DNA of 64,000 nucleotides, taken from NCBI GenBank assembly GCA_000507305.1, contig DF240767.1, positions 1-64,000 of the forward strand, in the 5' to 3' direction. Below, in pieces: positions 23,476 to 34,610 of the stretch. The first letter of the stretch is position 1. Each line of letters opens with the position of its first letter. The DNA comes from Breviolum minutum Mf 1.05b.01 (taxonomy: Eukaryota; Sar; Dinophyceae; Suessiales; Symbiodiniaceae). Made by a program: the position numbers and the translations under genes. Below the pieces are notes generated by a model. The model was not told the origin of the DNA and did not search any database. It worked only from the letters and a program-made list of their open reading frames with translations.

Positions 23476-24251
23476 CATATACTTGAAGCGACGCGGCTTT
23501 ATGTTGTACTATAGAGCCTACATCATCCTAGTCATGCACGTTCCCAATTACACTCTCCACCCAAGCTGCATATTTCCAACAAATGGTGTACAATGCAAGA
23601 AAACAAATAGCCCCCAATTCACATTGACTTACATTTACATATTGTGATGTTTGCTACTTGTACTCTTCACCTGACCATATCATGCAACTAAAAAAAGGCC
23701 TTCCAACCCCCACTTTTGAGGATCCTTAAGATCTTTGGCTCCCTATCTAGCACTTGTATATATTTATATATCATGTATTATTATATTATCTATATACCTA
23801 GACATCCACACAGCTCCTGAGAAGGTATGACTGGATGTCTAGGGTCTAGCCTGAGGCCTCCTGAGTCATCTCAGTTGGTTGGGAAATTAGATCAGTTCAT
23901 CACAAACTTCTTCCATAAAAAAAAGGGGACAAAACATTGAATCCTGCCGAGCTCCATAAAAATCCAGGATAGTTCAACATCAGATTCTTCTAAAGGCAGG
24001 GGTACAGATACACATATAAAAATTCCTTCCTCGGAACTCACAGCTATCCAGATTTTCGGCAATCCTTTTGTAAAAAATGTTTTTTGTCCAGCTTTCCTTA
24101 CTAATAAGGGGTATACTTCCTTCTATACGTCGGCAAGCATCGTATACTCAAACATCATCTAACCAAAAAAAACATGGAATGAACAAATGTATACCTGACT
24201 CCAAACCCCGAAAATCGGTGGCTGGTTTCTTTGGCTTAGTTATATACATGT

Positions 24252-24426
24252 TTAGCCACAAAAAAACGACCCATTGGAAACGACCGTTGGAGTTTCCCGT
24301 TTCGTTTGGACCCCCGTGCCTACCGAAGATTCCTTGACTTCATTTAAGTTCAGTCCAGGACTGGCCACCAACTCCACCGGACTTTCCTGCGGATCGGCTT
24401 TCCAATCCAAGGAGGGAAAATATGTA
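24252..24426 (-). CDS. Possible terminal exon, acidic, unrecognised
   Basis: After ATATTGGTCCAG the minus strand reads TYFPSLDWKADPQESPVELV, then ASPGLNLNEVKESSVGTGVQ, then TKRETPTVVSNGSFFCG and TAA (57 codons). It is hydrophilic and rich in Glu, Ser, Pro and Val, as in a disordered region. A family C element begins nine bases beyond the acceptor side. The plus strand is partly open as well. Confidence 0.45.
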
Positions 24427-24434
24427 CTGGACCA

Positions 24435-24542
24435 ATATGGATGTTTCCGAAAATAGTGGTACCCTAAATCATCCATTTTAATAGGGTTTTCCATTATAAA
24501 CCATCCATTTTGGGATACCCCTATTTTTGGAAACACCCATAT
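24435..24542. mobile_element. Family C inverted-repeat element, copy 3
   Basis: ATATGGATGTTTCCGAAAAT opposite ATTTTTGGAAACACCCATAT. Confidence 0.9.
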
Positions 24543-24544
24543 CT

Positions 24545-24650
24545 ACATACCATACATGGGATCCATGGGAATTCTATGGTATATTTAGATACCTACATTC
24601 AGGTGATTTTTTGTGGTATTTTTGTGGTAAATATACCGAAATCATCCAAT
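24545..24650. mobile_element. Family D inverted-repeat element
   Basis: Abuts the C element. Contains GGGATCCATGGGAATTCTAT and TGTGGTAAATATACCG. Confidence 0.55.
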
Positions 24651-25708
24651 ATCTACATTCTAAGAAAGTTTCCAACATAGCCCTGGAACAGACCCATAAC
24701 GACCCCCCAGCTTATGTTTCGGAATTCCTTTCATGTGTGGTTTTGGGGATGCCTCGGGTATGCTCCTTGGGGTGTGTTGGGATTCTTCCTAGATACATGC
24801 CAATACCAACCTACAGTCTGGATGGTGTCTTAGAAAACCCGCGTTGTGGGGTTGATTTCCTAAACCTGAAATTTTCAGAGCATTTGAGGTGACCAACCTG
24901 CTGGAACTGGTGGCTATAACCCAAAATCCATGAAGGTAACAAACATGATAAACAAATGTTGTGGATTGATATCATTATCTGAAAAAACTAGATTCAATCA
25001 CTGGTCGGAATAAATGAACTAGTAACAAACCATAGCACTACTATAGGCCCAACAGTAAGTCAACACTAGTTGGTGTTTTCTTTCACAAACCTCCAAATCT
25101 TGTGGGAACAAAACACTACTAAGAGAGAAACATGGGAGTCATTGGCTGCATTAATTTTAATCTACATTTAAGACTTTCTGAAACAGCAAGAATCTGGAAT
25201 GGTCCAAATTTATTAAAAAGTGAAATAAAGTTAAAAAAAAAAGTAGAATCACAAAAATCCAAAAAAGTCAAAAAAAGTTGAAAAAAAGTTGCAGTCAAAT
25301 ACAGAGTTGAAAAACACATGCAGTGAAGTGAGAAATCAGTGAGGAAGTGAAAAAGAAACATAGACAAGCAGGATTGACACTTGCCATGGTCAGCACACTG
25401 CATACTCGTCTTTTTTACTCCTTTCGTTGGGCGTGGCATGCGTAGTAAGTTTTTTGGAACAACTGTTTCTATCAGGGCCTGTCCATGCAAACGTGACCCA
25501 ATGCATCACGCAAACGCAGTGCCTGTCTACTATTTCCAGTTGTCCATTCCCTTGGCCATAAAAGCCACCAGAAGAATGTTGAAAAAAACATGCCTGTAAG
25601 CCACTGCAAGCAAACAAGGTAATGAAGTGAAAGTGAAGCGGTACTTCAAAGCAATTTTGGTTATTCAATTCATATCTCATAAATAATGTGTGTATAATTA
25701 TACATACC

Positions 25709-25802
25709 CATATGCTCCATGTATGGAATATTCACGTACATTATACCATAAATTTATGTTCAATGTAAATAAATATTCCATACATGGATCCTATGGGATA
25801 TG
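25709..25802. mobile_element. Family D inverted-repeat element
   Basis: CTCCATGTATGGAATATTCAC opposite AAATATTCCATACATGGATCC. Confidence 0.8.
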
Positions 25803-25843
25803 ATTTCAACCAAACTTGGATCCTGGCATTCTACCAAACATAC

Positions 25844-25947
25844 ACCCTCCCTGAAACTAACCTAGCACCTGAAAATTGATGATTGGAAGGCTACTTTCCT
25901 TTTGGGGAGGCCCATTTTCAGATGCAATATTAGTTTTAGGGAGGGTA
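25844..25947. mobile_element. Family B inverted-repeat element, copy 3
   Basis: ACCCTCCCTGAAACTAACC opposite ATTAGTTTTAGGGAGGGT. Confidence 0.85.
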
Positions 25948-26280
25948 CATCTTTCAGAATTCAGGAAGAAAACAACTCATTCAATCCCACCGGAAACCTC
26001 TGAGGCACCATCGCAGTTCGCATCATAGATACCAAAGCCTCAGAGATGCAACGGCAGCCAACAGTTGTTGATTTATATGATTTGTAGCTCCAGCTATTGG
26101 GAGTCCAACATATAGAGAAAGGACCGCAAATTTAAGTTGTTGAATCCCTGTATTGGGACCGCAAAGATCTTGGTTTTGGGGAAGGTGTGTTCCAGACCCC
26201 GAAATATCTGATTAATAGCCCTTATCCAAAACACAAAAAGTGTCAGCAGGTAGAAACCCTAGTCTTCCAACATCCTCCAA

Positions 26281-26371
26281 ATACCTTGTGAGTAGGTGTT
26301 TGGACCCCCTAAAGGTCTTCTCAGGAGGTATTTGTGGGTCCAAACACCTACTCAGAAGGTATTTGGAAGAC
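26281..26371. repeat. Family E repeat
   Basis: GTAGGTGTTTGGACCC and GGGTCCAAACACCTAC are perfect inverted copies around CTTCTCAGGAGGTATTTG. Confidence 0.8.
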
Positions 26372-26735
26372 TTGGGAAAATGAAAGACTTGGGCATCATT
26401 CAATCAAGAGTAAAACAAAGAAAGCTTGGAGCTTGTTCAGATGCACCTCATTTCAAGCATGTTTCACAGTTTTTGGTAGGTGAGCCCACTTCATCTTACT
26501 GGAAGGGGCCAATCCCGCATGTATTCAAAAAATGATGAGAAACAAAACAACAGTATACGATATAATCTATATAAATGATAAGATTAAATATCACCGATCT
26601 GTAAAAACAAAAAAAGGCAGGACACAGAAAGGTGGCTCGTTTTAAGACATTCTATCTATGTAGCAAATCCATTCCAAAAGCATTTCTAGTTGGCAGTTTC
26701 GACCTTCAATTAAAAACAATCCTAATAGATTCAAA

Positions 26736-27470
26736 TTACGAATCGTCATTGCTTGGGAAAAAAAAACACAACAAAATATACCACCTGGAAAGTAGATGGC
26801 ACAACTCCCATGTATTGGATTGTATTGGTTTATCATGGATGTCATGGCCCTTTACTAATCCACCTTTTGGGAGTTGCGCCATCTACTTTCACCACGGTGT
26901 AAACCAAAACAAAATTATTTCAGCACCCACCGCCCGGGGCAAAATGTTCTTCCTTGAAACTGCGGAGAGAAAAAAACACTGCAAAAACCACCCTGTTTGC
27001 CATGCCCCTTACGGCCTCCCAGAAACGATCACATATCCCACCACACGGGAAAAGTGCCGGCTGGGAAAAGGGATGATGGAAGACATCCCAAACAACCACC
27101 TGTTATCTATGAAACCTTGTGATATTTCGGGATATTCTCTATATCCACTGGTTAGCCGGATTTCTGAACCATCAACAGTATGTTTAGTTCTTTTTGGGTA
27201 ACGAAGCCGCCACCCGAAAAGGCATCCCAATCCAACCACATCCAACCACATCCAGCTTCCTGGGTTCCCCACATTGTACTGATCCCATTCCTTCGCAGGC
27301 TGTCTTCGCATCTTCTACACTGCCATAGGTTATCCGTTTATTGTCCTGGCATGCCACGAGGGTCCCATTGCGGTGAAGAAATCCGAGCTTGAACAAGACT
27401 GATCGAATGGTACAAACAGAGTCCAGTTCAAAGTTTTTTGTGGTTGCAAAATGTGTTTGAGTACTTTGTT
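26736..27470 (-). CDS. Four-exon 3' end of a Cys-containing protein
   Basis: Exon 27280-27470 reads NFELDSVCTIRSVLFKLG, then FLHRNGTLVACQDNKRITYG and SVEDAKTACEGMGS. In phase 0 it joins exon 27013-27060 (PALFPCGGICDRFWEA) after CATCCCTTTTCCCAG. A 53-base intron (GTAAGG to TCTCCGCAG) leads to exon 26931-26959 (FQGRTFCPG), then to the last exon after TTTTTTTTTCCCAAG with stop at 26736. The pattern SVEDAKTACE followed by CGGIC and FC loosely recalls PAN/lectin-like extracellular repeats; this is a resemblance only. If the last three exons are read in the other open phase, the end is AMTIRNLNLLGLFLIEG and the stop is at 26642. The splice sites are good. A family K element sits in the last intron. 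Confidence 0.5.
26776..26899. mobile_element. Family K inverted-repeat element, copy 1
   Basis: ACCTGGAAAGTAGATGGCAC then AACTCCCA, opposite TGGGAGTTGCGCCATCTAC then TTTC. It lies inside a proposed 3' intron. Confidence 0.85.
27085..27182. repeat. Family F repeat, copy
   Basis: ATCCCAAACAACCACCTG and CGGATTTCTGAACCATCAAC. It lies in the intron between two exons of the 26736-27470 gene. Confidence 0.6.
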
Positions 27471-27789
27471 CTTATAACGCATTGATCCTGGATTTATGGA
27501 GAGACATGCAATGTGTTGCTTAACAGGCAACAGAAACACCAACACGTTCTAGTCTCAGAAGCTCTTGAAGACATCAAAGTAATACCACTACCAACTGACA
27601 TGAGGTTCGTGTTTGGGTATGATTTAGGTTCAACTCTCCTCAAACCATCTTAACCGAAGCACTCTATGTCTAGGGACATAAATCCTTTTCTACTATGGCA
27701 CAAAGTAGAACCACCATGAATCACCAACAAACATATTGAACAAAATCACCTTACAACATAAATCCAAGACAACCATCACTACATTGGTC

Positions 27790-27940
27790 TTATATGGTGT
27801 ATTTTGTAAATGGTAGCACTAATTTCAAAAGCATCCATGTGAACTCATCATCTCGGGCATCCTCAAGCATGATGTGATCTCCAGGCACAAAAACATTGCC
27901 TTGGCACGGAGTGCCGGCTCGGTGCAGGGAAGCCACATTG
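27790..27940 (-). CDS. Possible exon, unrecognised
   Basis: After CAAATATGATTTAG the minus strand reads NVASLHRAGTPCQGNVFVPG, then DHIMLEDARDDEFTWMLLKL, and stays open to TAA (50 codons). It lies just upstream of the 26736-27470 gene on the same strand, but its phase does not match a join with that gene. A second minus frame is also open. Confidence 0.4.
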
Positions 27941-27972
27941 CTAAATCATATTTGATGTCGCTGCATCTGGGA

Positions 27973-28079
27973 CTAGTTGGTGGTTTCAACCCATCTGAAA
28001 AAATATTAGTCAAATTATCAAATTGAATCATTTCCCCAAATCGGGGTGAAAACAAAAGATATTTGAAACCACCACCTAG
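27973..28079. mobile_element. Family A inverted-repeat element, copy 6
   Basis: Runs from CTAGTTGGTGGTTTCAACCC to GATATTTGAAACCACC then ACCTAG. It has a seven-base insertion near the middle compared with its siblings. Confidence 0.9.
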
Positions 28080-28362
28080 GGGACAATTTGATATACTGTA
28101 TTCCTAAAAAGCTCACTGCTGCTGACCCTTCTGCAGTCACGTGGTTTTGGAGTGGGGAAAAAAAAGGTACCTAAACACCGAACCTCACAGAGTATTTGCA
28201 GCACTAGGGTATATAATATGTATCTGTATGTATATATATAGATTCCCCGTAACGTTGGTTTCCTTGACATACAGGATTCCCTTTAAGACTTACTATTAAG
28301 TATACAATAAAACCTAGGAGTAGTCAGTATACTATCGGGGAAATCTGTTGCAAATGGTCTTC

Positions 28363-28777
28363 CTAGTTCTGGTTGGAAACAAGTTCAAAAGTATCCATTC
28401 CATTTATTCCATAGGCCGAAACTGCAACAAAGAATCTCGAAACGCCACACACACACACACACACACGTCGTGTTTTGCCAAAGTTTTGAGAGTGACACAC
28501 AACCGGCCTCATAATCGGGGTAAAAATAAAAAACCTCACCTGGCAAATGTAATAATAATCATTCATTCACTAATGGCTTCCATAGCTGCCATTCTTGTTG
28601 GAGGATTCTCCCAACAAATATCCTCCCAAACGTCCCGAGGAACCTGGACGACTTGTTGGTCACCATGATTTATAAGCCAAGACTCTATGCGTAGTCCAGC
28701 TATAGAAGTCGATGGTGCAGCAAGATGCAATACAACGAGAGGCATGGATGCCTTCCGAGGAGCCAACGTGAGAACCC
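28363..28777 (-). CDS. Two-exon 3' end, unrecognised
   Basis: Exon one (28571-28777) follows GGTTTTTTTAGGGATTTCCC then ATAAG. It reads VLTLAPRKASMPLVVLHLAA, then PSTSIAGLRIESWLINHGDQ, then QVVQVPRDVWEDICWENPPT and RMAAMEAI. The donor ATTA/GTGAATG joins in phase 1 to exon two (28363-28421) after CTTTGTTGCAG, which adds ISAYGINGMDTFELVSNQN and TAG. The helix crosses the junction smoothly (AAMEAIISAYG), and 87 codons stay open. The 149-base intron contains a CA microsatellite. The product looks like a soluble globular protein, but its family was not recognised. Confidence 0.55.
28446..28466. repeat. CA microsatellite inside an intron
   Basis: Ten or eleven AC units. Confidence 0.95.
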
Positions 28778-28916
28778 CTTATGGGAAATCCCTAAAAAAA
28801 CCGTGGGTATTTATGGGTTTTTTCATCCCCAAGAATCCCTAGAGAACACAATGATATACCATGGGTACACTGACTGTTAGGGGTACACCCAGTGTGGTGG
28901 AGTTGAAACTCATGAC

Positions 28917-28990
28917 GGATCCATGGGAATGGTAATATAGTTACCAAATAATTTACCATATTTACGATATCAAGCATTCATGTAGGAAAC
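28917..28990. mobile_element. Family D inverted-repeat element
   Basis: GGATCCATGGGAATGGTAAT, then TTTACCATATTTACGATAT and ATTCATGTAGGAAAC. Confidence 0.55.
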
Positions 28991-29161
28991 TTTTGTCAGT
29001 TCCAATTTCGTCCGTCATGGGCCCCATGAAGCCAAATTAATAAGATCAAAAGAAAAACAAGTTGAAAGTTGCTGCTTGATAAATATCATCCAAGTTCAAC
29101 AGTTCATCATTAAAAAATATGTTGGGTATTAAACCGACATTTCAAATCATTTCAATCAACT

Positions 29162-29272
29162 ATATGGATGCTTCCAAGAAATAGGGGTACCCCAAAATGG
29201 ATGGTGAAAATAATGGAAAACCTTATTAAAACTAATGATTTGGAGGTACCACTATTTTCGGGAACATCCATA
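29162..29272. mobile_element. Family C inverted-repeat element, copy 4
   Basis: ATATGGATGCTTCCAAGAAAT opposite CTATTTTCGGGAACATCCAT. Confidence 0.85.
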
Positions 29273-29537
29273 GAGTACTCCCATTTTCATAGTCCCCTAC
29301 CATAGCCATGTGGACTTCCAAGTGCCTTGCTTGGGCTGGATTTCTTCTAGATCGTTGTTTTTAGCCAGTTTTTCGGCTGCAGCAACTACGGGATCATCCA
29401 AGCGGACATGTCAAGTGGGGTAAATCATCAAACAAAACATATTAGTCACAAGCTGGGAAACTTGGAAACACCCAAACTGAAAGGAAATTGCAAAATTTGG
29501 TTTCTGCGAGATGCCAATTTGAAAGGGTAACTCATTT

Positions 29538-29578
<41 letters not shown>

Positions 29579-29583
29579 CGTCG
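29538..29583. repeat. TTG trinucleotide microsatellite
   Basis: About 14 TTG units ending TCGTCG. Confidence 0.95.
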
Positions 29584-29777
29584 TTTTTTTGTTGTTTTCA
29601 TTTGGCACGGGAGTACACCCCAACACAAATTCACGTAGCAACTAAACGTGATGGTCGGGAGATGATGAATTCCCTTTTGGGATGGTACCTGGAACTAATA
29701 CCAATGGTTGGTAGGTAATCCTCATATCTTCCCATTCTTTGTGACTTATACCTTAGTTTGAAAGCACTGATTGTATA

Positions 29778-29870
29778 CTTACACTCCCTGAAACAAAAGG
29801 CAAGTTTACCCCTGAAAGTCAGCCATCCCAAAAGGAAAGCAATCTTCCCACCACAATTACAGGAATTACC
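29778..29870. mobile_element. Family B element, right end lost
   Basis: ACACTCCCTGAAACAAAAGG and CCATCCCAAAAGGAAAGC. No matching right terminus. Confidence 0.6.
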
Positions 29871-30446
29871 TTTTTTTCCCTAACCATTATGGTCAGTATC
29901 CATATTGAATTTCCTTGGTGTACTTCCTTTATCTTCCTTTATTCCTATTCCTTCCTTGTCTTCCTTTTTTTATGGTTCCCTTCCACAAAAGGTACCACCT
30001 TAGTCTCCCTGTGAGTAAAATCTCCAACCAAAGTGCAATATGTTCGTCATTGAACCGGTCCCAACAATCAACCTACCCGAACCCCAACATAACCCCCCCC
30101 TCCGAAATTTTCGGGTTTCAGGCCTTCGGCCTTCTCAAAGGGGAACTGATATGGTTTTTCAGAAGCCCTAGTTAAACAAGGCCGTAAAATATCTGGTGAG
30201 GGGGTACGTGCAGGACGGGGGGGGGGTAACACCCGGGTACGTTTGACCATCCCATGATAACCGACCGCGACAAAGGACCCTAAACACAAACCATATGACC
30301 TAACGACCTGGTCAACCTTCCATTTCGGGTGCCCTGGATGGTTCCGTTACCAGGGTGTCGTTAGGATGGAAAAGCTTGGCACTTATATAAGCTGGAAGAT
30401 TCAGGAAGGAGGCTGGAAGCCTCAACCCAATTTGGAATATCTTATT

Positions 30447-30510
30447 TGGTGAAAATTGGATCATCTACCCAAGTAGGGTAGAAAATGAAAAATCATTAAA
30501 AACCCGCTAG
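30447..30510. mobile_element. Family A element, right part
   Basis: AATTGGATCATCTACCCAAG to AAAAACCCGCTAG. Confidence 0.6.
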
Positions 30511-30653
30511 TTCATATGCGTCTTCCCCACAGTATCCCCAAAATTTTACATTTAAGAGCCATTTTGCCATTGACGCTGGGAGAACAAAAATCTGCACAAG
30601 TTGCATATGGTAATGAAACAGCAACTCAACCTCAATTCCACAGTGCAAATTAC

Positions 30654-30759
30654 CACATGTATCCAAAATCTGCGGGTTTCCATCCGAGGAATTTTCGGCG
30701 AATTCTCCGGTCGACTCCGCCTTTAGAAGCATATTCCGTCTCGTTGAAGTTCTTGTCAT
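30654..30759 (-). CDS. Possible internal exon, unrecognised
   Basis: Lies between GCGATCCTTCATCCAG and a GTG/GTAATTTG donor. One frame reads DKNFNETEYASKGGVDRRIR then RKFLGWKPADFGYM. It is basic and more G+C-rich than its flanks. The antisense frame is also open over a longer stretch. Confidence 0.4.
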
Positions 30760-30846
30760 CTGGATGAAGGATCGCTGTCACTCCTTGATTTTTGGGCAAA
30801 TTCCAGAGCCGGATGAAAGTCCCTACAAAAACTAGTTTTTTTTTGG

Positions 30847-30951
30847 TGGGGTGAAATATAAATACGTGGCATATATAGGGGTCATAACTGACAGGTTAAC
30901 CTTTCTTTTTTCGGTCGTTTATAATTTATAATTTATAATATTTCACCCCAC
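30847..30951. mobile_element. Family Q inverted-repeat element
   Basis: GGTGGGGTGAAATATAAAT opposite ATAATATTTCACCCCACT, with three TTTATAA units on the right. Confidence 0.75.
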
Positions 30952-31036
30952 TGAAATAACGGATTTTTGTGCCCACCGTTGTAAGTACATCAATGCTCAC
31001 GTCTGATTCTTCCTTATTCAAGCGACTTCCAGGATT

Positions 31037-31150
31037 GTTCTCCCTAAAACTAACAGCGAGTTTGCCCCAGAAAAGCCATCCCAACAGGAAAGGATCGTCT
31101 TCCCACCATCCATTTTCAGGTGTAAACTCGCTGTTGGTTTCAGAGAGGGT
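31037..31150. mobile_element. Family B inverted-repeat element, copy 4
   Basis: TCCCTAAAACTAACAGCGAG opposite CTCGCTGTTGGTTTCAGAG. The arms extend 30 bases with few mismatches. Confidence 0.85.
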
Positions 31151-31685
31151 ACATTTCTCATAGGGAAAGCTTCACGACTTTTATGATGGCAAACCTGATT
31201 GATCCCATCATGCACCCAAATATCTAGCGACGAGTGGAACTCCTCATCCAGTGTTTCAACCATGAAATAATGCATGTTCCCTTTCGCCCGCTGTGCTTGA
31301 CATATCATTATTGCTAGATTCTATAATTATACATGCAATGTGCTACCCTACGACCATTGTACTAAGGCATGTAACCTACAAGTAGTAAGTATACACAGTA
31401 GATATCCTGGAATTGAACATCTCGACTTTTCAAAATCTTACCACCCAAATAGGTAAAATATGCAATCAACTAACGCAACAGCTTTTGGAAGAGGAAGCAA
31501 AGGATGCATAGTGGCTATGTTTACAAAATACGCTTAAAGAGGGCACTGCCAGCTACTGCTACAAACCATTGTTTATTTCTAGGAATCATCCAAGTAGTGA
31601 GCATGGGTTGCTCCATGAAACCACTTGCATCGCTTTGCGGAATCATCTTTCAATGCTGGCATTTCAAATGATCAACCTTTTGGTT

Positions 31686-31889
31686 TCAATATATTGGCTT
31701 ATGCACTTTTGGGAGCTTGTCTTGGTCTTGCTCCACCCGAGCCGGCTCTTCCGAAAACTCCAACTCCTGTGTCGCAAACGGCCGGAATATCATAGGGCGG
31801 TTTTTTGACACTGGGATGATTATCCACACCTCGGTGGAAACACATTGCAGAGATTGAGAAGATTTCTTGGTGGAAAACTTGTGAGTCAT
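31686..31889 (-). CDS. Possible coding block, frame unsettled
   Basis: Two minus frames are open. One ends RPFATQELEFSEEPARVEQD then QDKLPKVHKPIY and stop; the other ends PPYDIPAVCDTGVGVFGRAG then SGGARPRQAPKSA and stop, within a frame open back to 32145. The block is G+C-rich for this window. No splice choice is decisive. Confidence 0.3.
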   Translation of the reverse strand: MTHKFSTKKSSQSLQCVSTEVWIIIPVSKNRPMIFRPFATQELEFSEEPARVEQDQDKLPKVHKPIY

Positions 31890-32128
31890 GTGGAATTAGT
31901 GAATGTATTTGAAAAGATTTCCCAAATGGGACATGTGTAATTACTATGGGGAACATGCGGATTTGCATGTCATACATGGTTTTTTTCCTCCATATATGTA
32001 CATGTGAAAACGAAACCACGATTCGTTTTGACAAAATCAATGTCAGCAGCGACATCTTCATTTCGCAGTTTATGTGGCAAAACAGAAACATACAAATCCT
32101 ATAGGAAGATGTCATCTTGAAAGGAACA

Positions 32129-32231
32129 CTAGTTGGTGGTTTCAACCCAATTCAAAAAATATGAGGGAAATTGGATCATTTCCCCAAGGTTCGGGGTCAA
32201 AATAAAAAATATTTGAGTTGCCACCACCTAG
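32129..32231. mobile_element. Family A inverted-repeat element, copy 7
   Basis: Runs from CTAGTTGGTGGTTTCAACCC to AGTTGCCACCACCTAG. It is followed by TTAGTAACCTTCAC and about 75 bp that recur after 33556. Confidence 0.9.
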
Positions 32232-32569
32232 TTAGTAACCTTCACACACCAAAAACGGCCATGGAAAATAAATAATTTCCCACCTGGCATTCATACAAAG
32301 GTGTGTTGAAACAACCTTAGAAACATGTTTCTGGGGAGTGGCAAAGCACCATGGGCAAACTGTTGGTGGGTAGCAGCTCGCTGTGAGAAATCCCAACAGC
32401 TCCGCTCTGTCTGTCACGAAGATGTTTCCTCAGGAGACCTTGGGGTCGTTTGCTCCAAATTTCTCCCTATTTCAAACGGAATTCTTGGGAATACCCCCCC
32501 TCCGAAAAAAAAAAAAAAAACTACGCTCCCTTCTGTTAATAGCTGTATACTTTCAAAAACTTCATATTA

Positions 32570-32785
32570 CACCCCCTGAAATTCGAACATGTCCCCCTGA
32601 AAATTCATGGTTGGTTCAGATGAAATGTCCTTTAAAGGATGGTCCCTTTTTAGGTGACATGTTAATTTTCAGGGGACTACCCCCAAAAAAGCTAACATGA
32701 CAATTGGAACATCCACCATTTTGAAGATGTATTCCTATTGAAAATGGGGATTTTCCAATGTCATGTTAATTTGCAGGGGAGTAAT
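32570..32785. mobile_element. Two adjacent family B elements
   Basis: First CCCCCTGAAATTCGAACATG opposite CATGTTAATTTTCAGGGG. Then GCTAACATGACAATTGG opposite CCAATGTCATGTTAATTTGC. Confidence 0.75.
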
Positions 32786-32983
32786 GGCAATTCATTGACC
32801 ACTCACCGCTGGAAAAACCCTCAGAGTTGCAGTGAATCACCGAAGCGCCGCCAAGGCACATTGGCTCTTTACCGATGCAGCAGTGTACCTGGCGGCACAA
32901 ACCCCAAACCTATGGGTTTTTTTAAGTTGGGTGAAACGGCTGAAACAATCACCTGGTTGAACAATCACAAGGATTTGATTTTC

Positions 32984-33105
32984 AAGTTGGTGATGGTTTC
33001 AGTTTCAACCCATCTAGAAAAATATGCATGTTCGTCAAATTGATTAAGTGAAATCCCAAGGTTCGGGGTTTTTAAATAGAAATTATTTTAGTTGCCATCT
33101 TCTAG
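32984..33105. mobile_element. Family A element, diverged copy
   Basis: AAGTTGGTGATGGTTTCAG to TAGTTGCCATCTTCTAG. Confidence 0.7.
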
Positions 33106-33382
33106 TAATACGGTACCTTTTCCTCTAAAACGAACAGAGAGCAGGCTCCGAACCCCCAAAAGGAAAGGATCAATCGTCTCACTAAAAGCCACCTAATATT
33201 TCACGGGGCATGTTTTTGTTTTCGGGGAGTGTAAGATGTGAAGAACATAGATGAGGCCAGCCGATTATAAACCACAAATGACAACAACAGATCTATTGTT
33301 TTCAAGAGACCCACCCACCCAATCAAGTAACTGCCACACAAACATGGAACTTGAAAATCACCCAATTGAAAAGGACAATCAT

Positions 33383-33560
33383 CTTCCTAAACCTCCATTT
33401 TGGGGGTTGTATGTTAGCTAGTTGGTGGTTTCAACCCATTTGAAAAATATTAGTCAAATTTGGATCCTTTCCCTAAGTAGGGAAGAAAATAAAAAAATAT
33501 TTGAAACCACCACCTAGTCTTCCTAAACCTCCACATTTTGGGGGGTTGTATGTATGTTAG
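33383..33560. mobile_element. Family A copy inside a flanking duplication
   Basis: The element is 33418-33517. The unit CTTCCTAAACCTCCATTTTG through TTGTATGTTAG occurs immediately left (33383-33417) and, slightly altered, immediately right (33518-33560). Confidence 0.85.
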
Positions 33561-33692
33561 TAACCTTCACCAAAAACTCGGCATGGAAAATAATTCTATT
33601 TTTCCCACCTGGCATTCATACACTCCTCGAGCTTGGTATCCATATCTTCAGATTCAAAAGCATCCAAAAGGCATAGAATACCTTGGGTCCCG

Positions 33693-33911
33693 AACACATG
33701 GGAAGACATGGGAAGAGAGTCCAAAATCTCCGGAAAAATCGGAATTTTTGAGGTGTTGGTGTTATTTTGCGTTCATATTTTTCCCACAATTTTTGCATGT
33801 GAATATAGTTGATGCTTCAGAAATCCCATTCCCAACCACCGGTTGGATGGTGCTAAAACCCGTCGTAAATAATGGGATATTCACCCAACCTCAACTGGTG
33901 CAGGATTTCAA
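33693..33911. repeat. Family F repeat, long copy
   Basis: GACATGGGAAGAGAGTCC to AACTGGTGCAGGATTTC, colinear with 17257-17472. Confidence 0.75.
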
Positions 33912-34610
33912 TAAATTCAAGTGATGACAGAAATCCAGTGCTGCAGATCACTGGAAAAGGAAACTGGAACCAAGCAGTCAACAAAGTATGCTGAATGCTT
34001 TGTAAAGCCACAGTCAAAGAACTACAATCAACCTCCCAGGATTCAATCTAGACCCCTCAACAAAAAACTGTTTCAGCTTGGAAAACAACGTGGACAATGA
34101 TTTTCAAAGATTGCTGATTGAATTTTAGAAAAGTGAGAACAAAGACGACGTGGTGACCATGTGGGTCCCTGGATCCTTGTGGGACAGAGAGTTGGTTTCA
34201 AAAGGATCATACAATGACTTTTTAGAAAGCCTGTACTGGAACAAAACACCCACACACAAGCCACAACGTCCCAGGTTCTGATGGTCAGAGTCTCAGTATG
34301 ATACCATCGCAATAAAAAAAATGTTTACTTATTTGCAAAATTTAAAATGTAATGTACATGTATATCAACCCTACAAAAACACATAAAAAAGAAACATGTT
34401 GTTCAGATGTTGCTTCTGAAGTTGAAATTTCTTGTCACATCTACCAGCCACCCATCAAAAATAAGCCCCTTCGAACATGCCGTGACACGCTTGATGGCGC
34501 GGTACTCATACTTCAGATCCTGCCAACATAAAGTCAAGAAAAATGACCATCCAACAAGCTAACATGGTAATCTACCCTGTGATTTTTGAGGTGGGGTTCC
34601 AAAACGCTCC

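Noticed and set aside
26632..27201. 189-codon plus ORF, the longest gap-free frame in the window
   Set aside because: It spans a K element and an F element. The minus strand gives a phase-consistent spliced gene with good sites over the same DNA.
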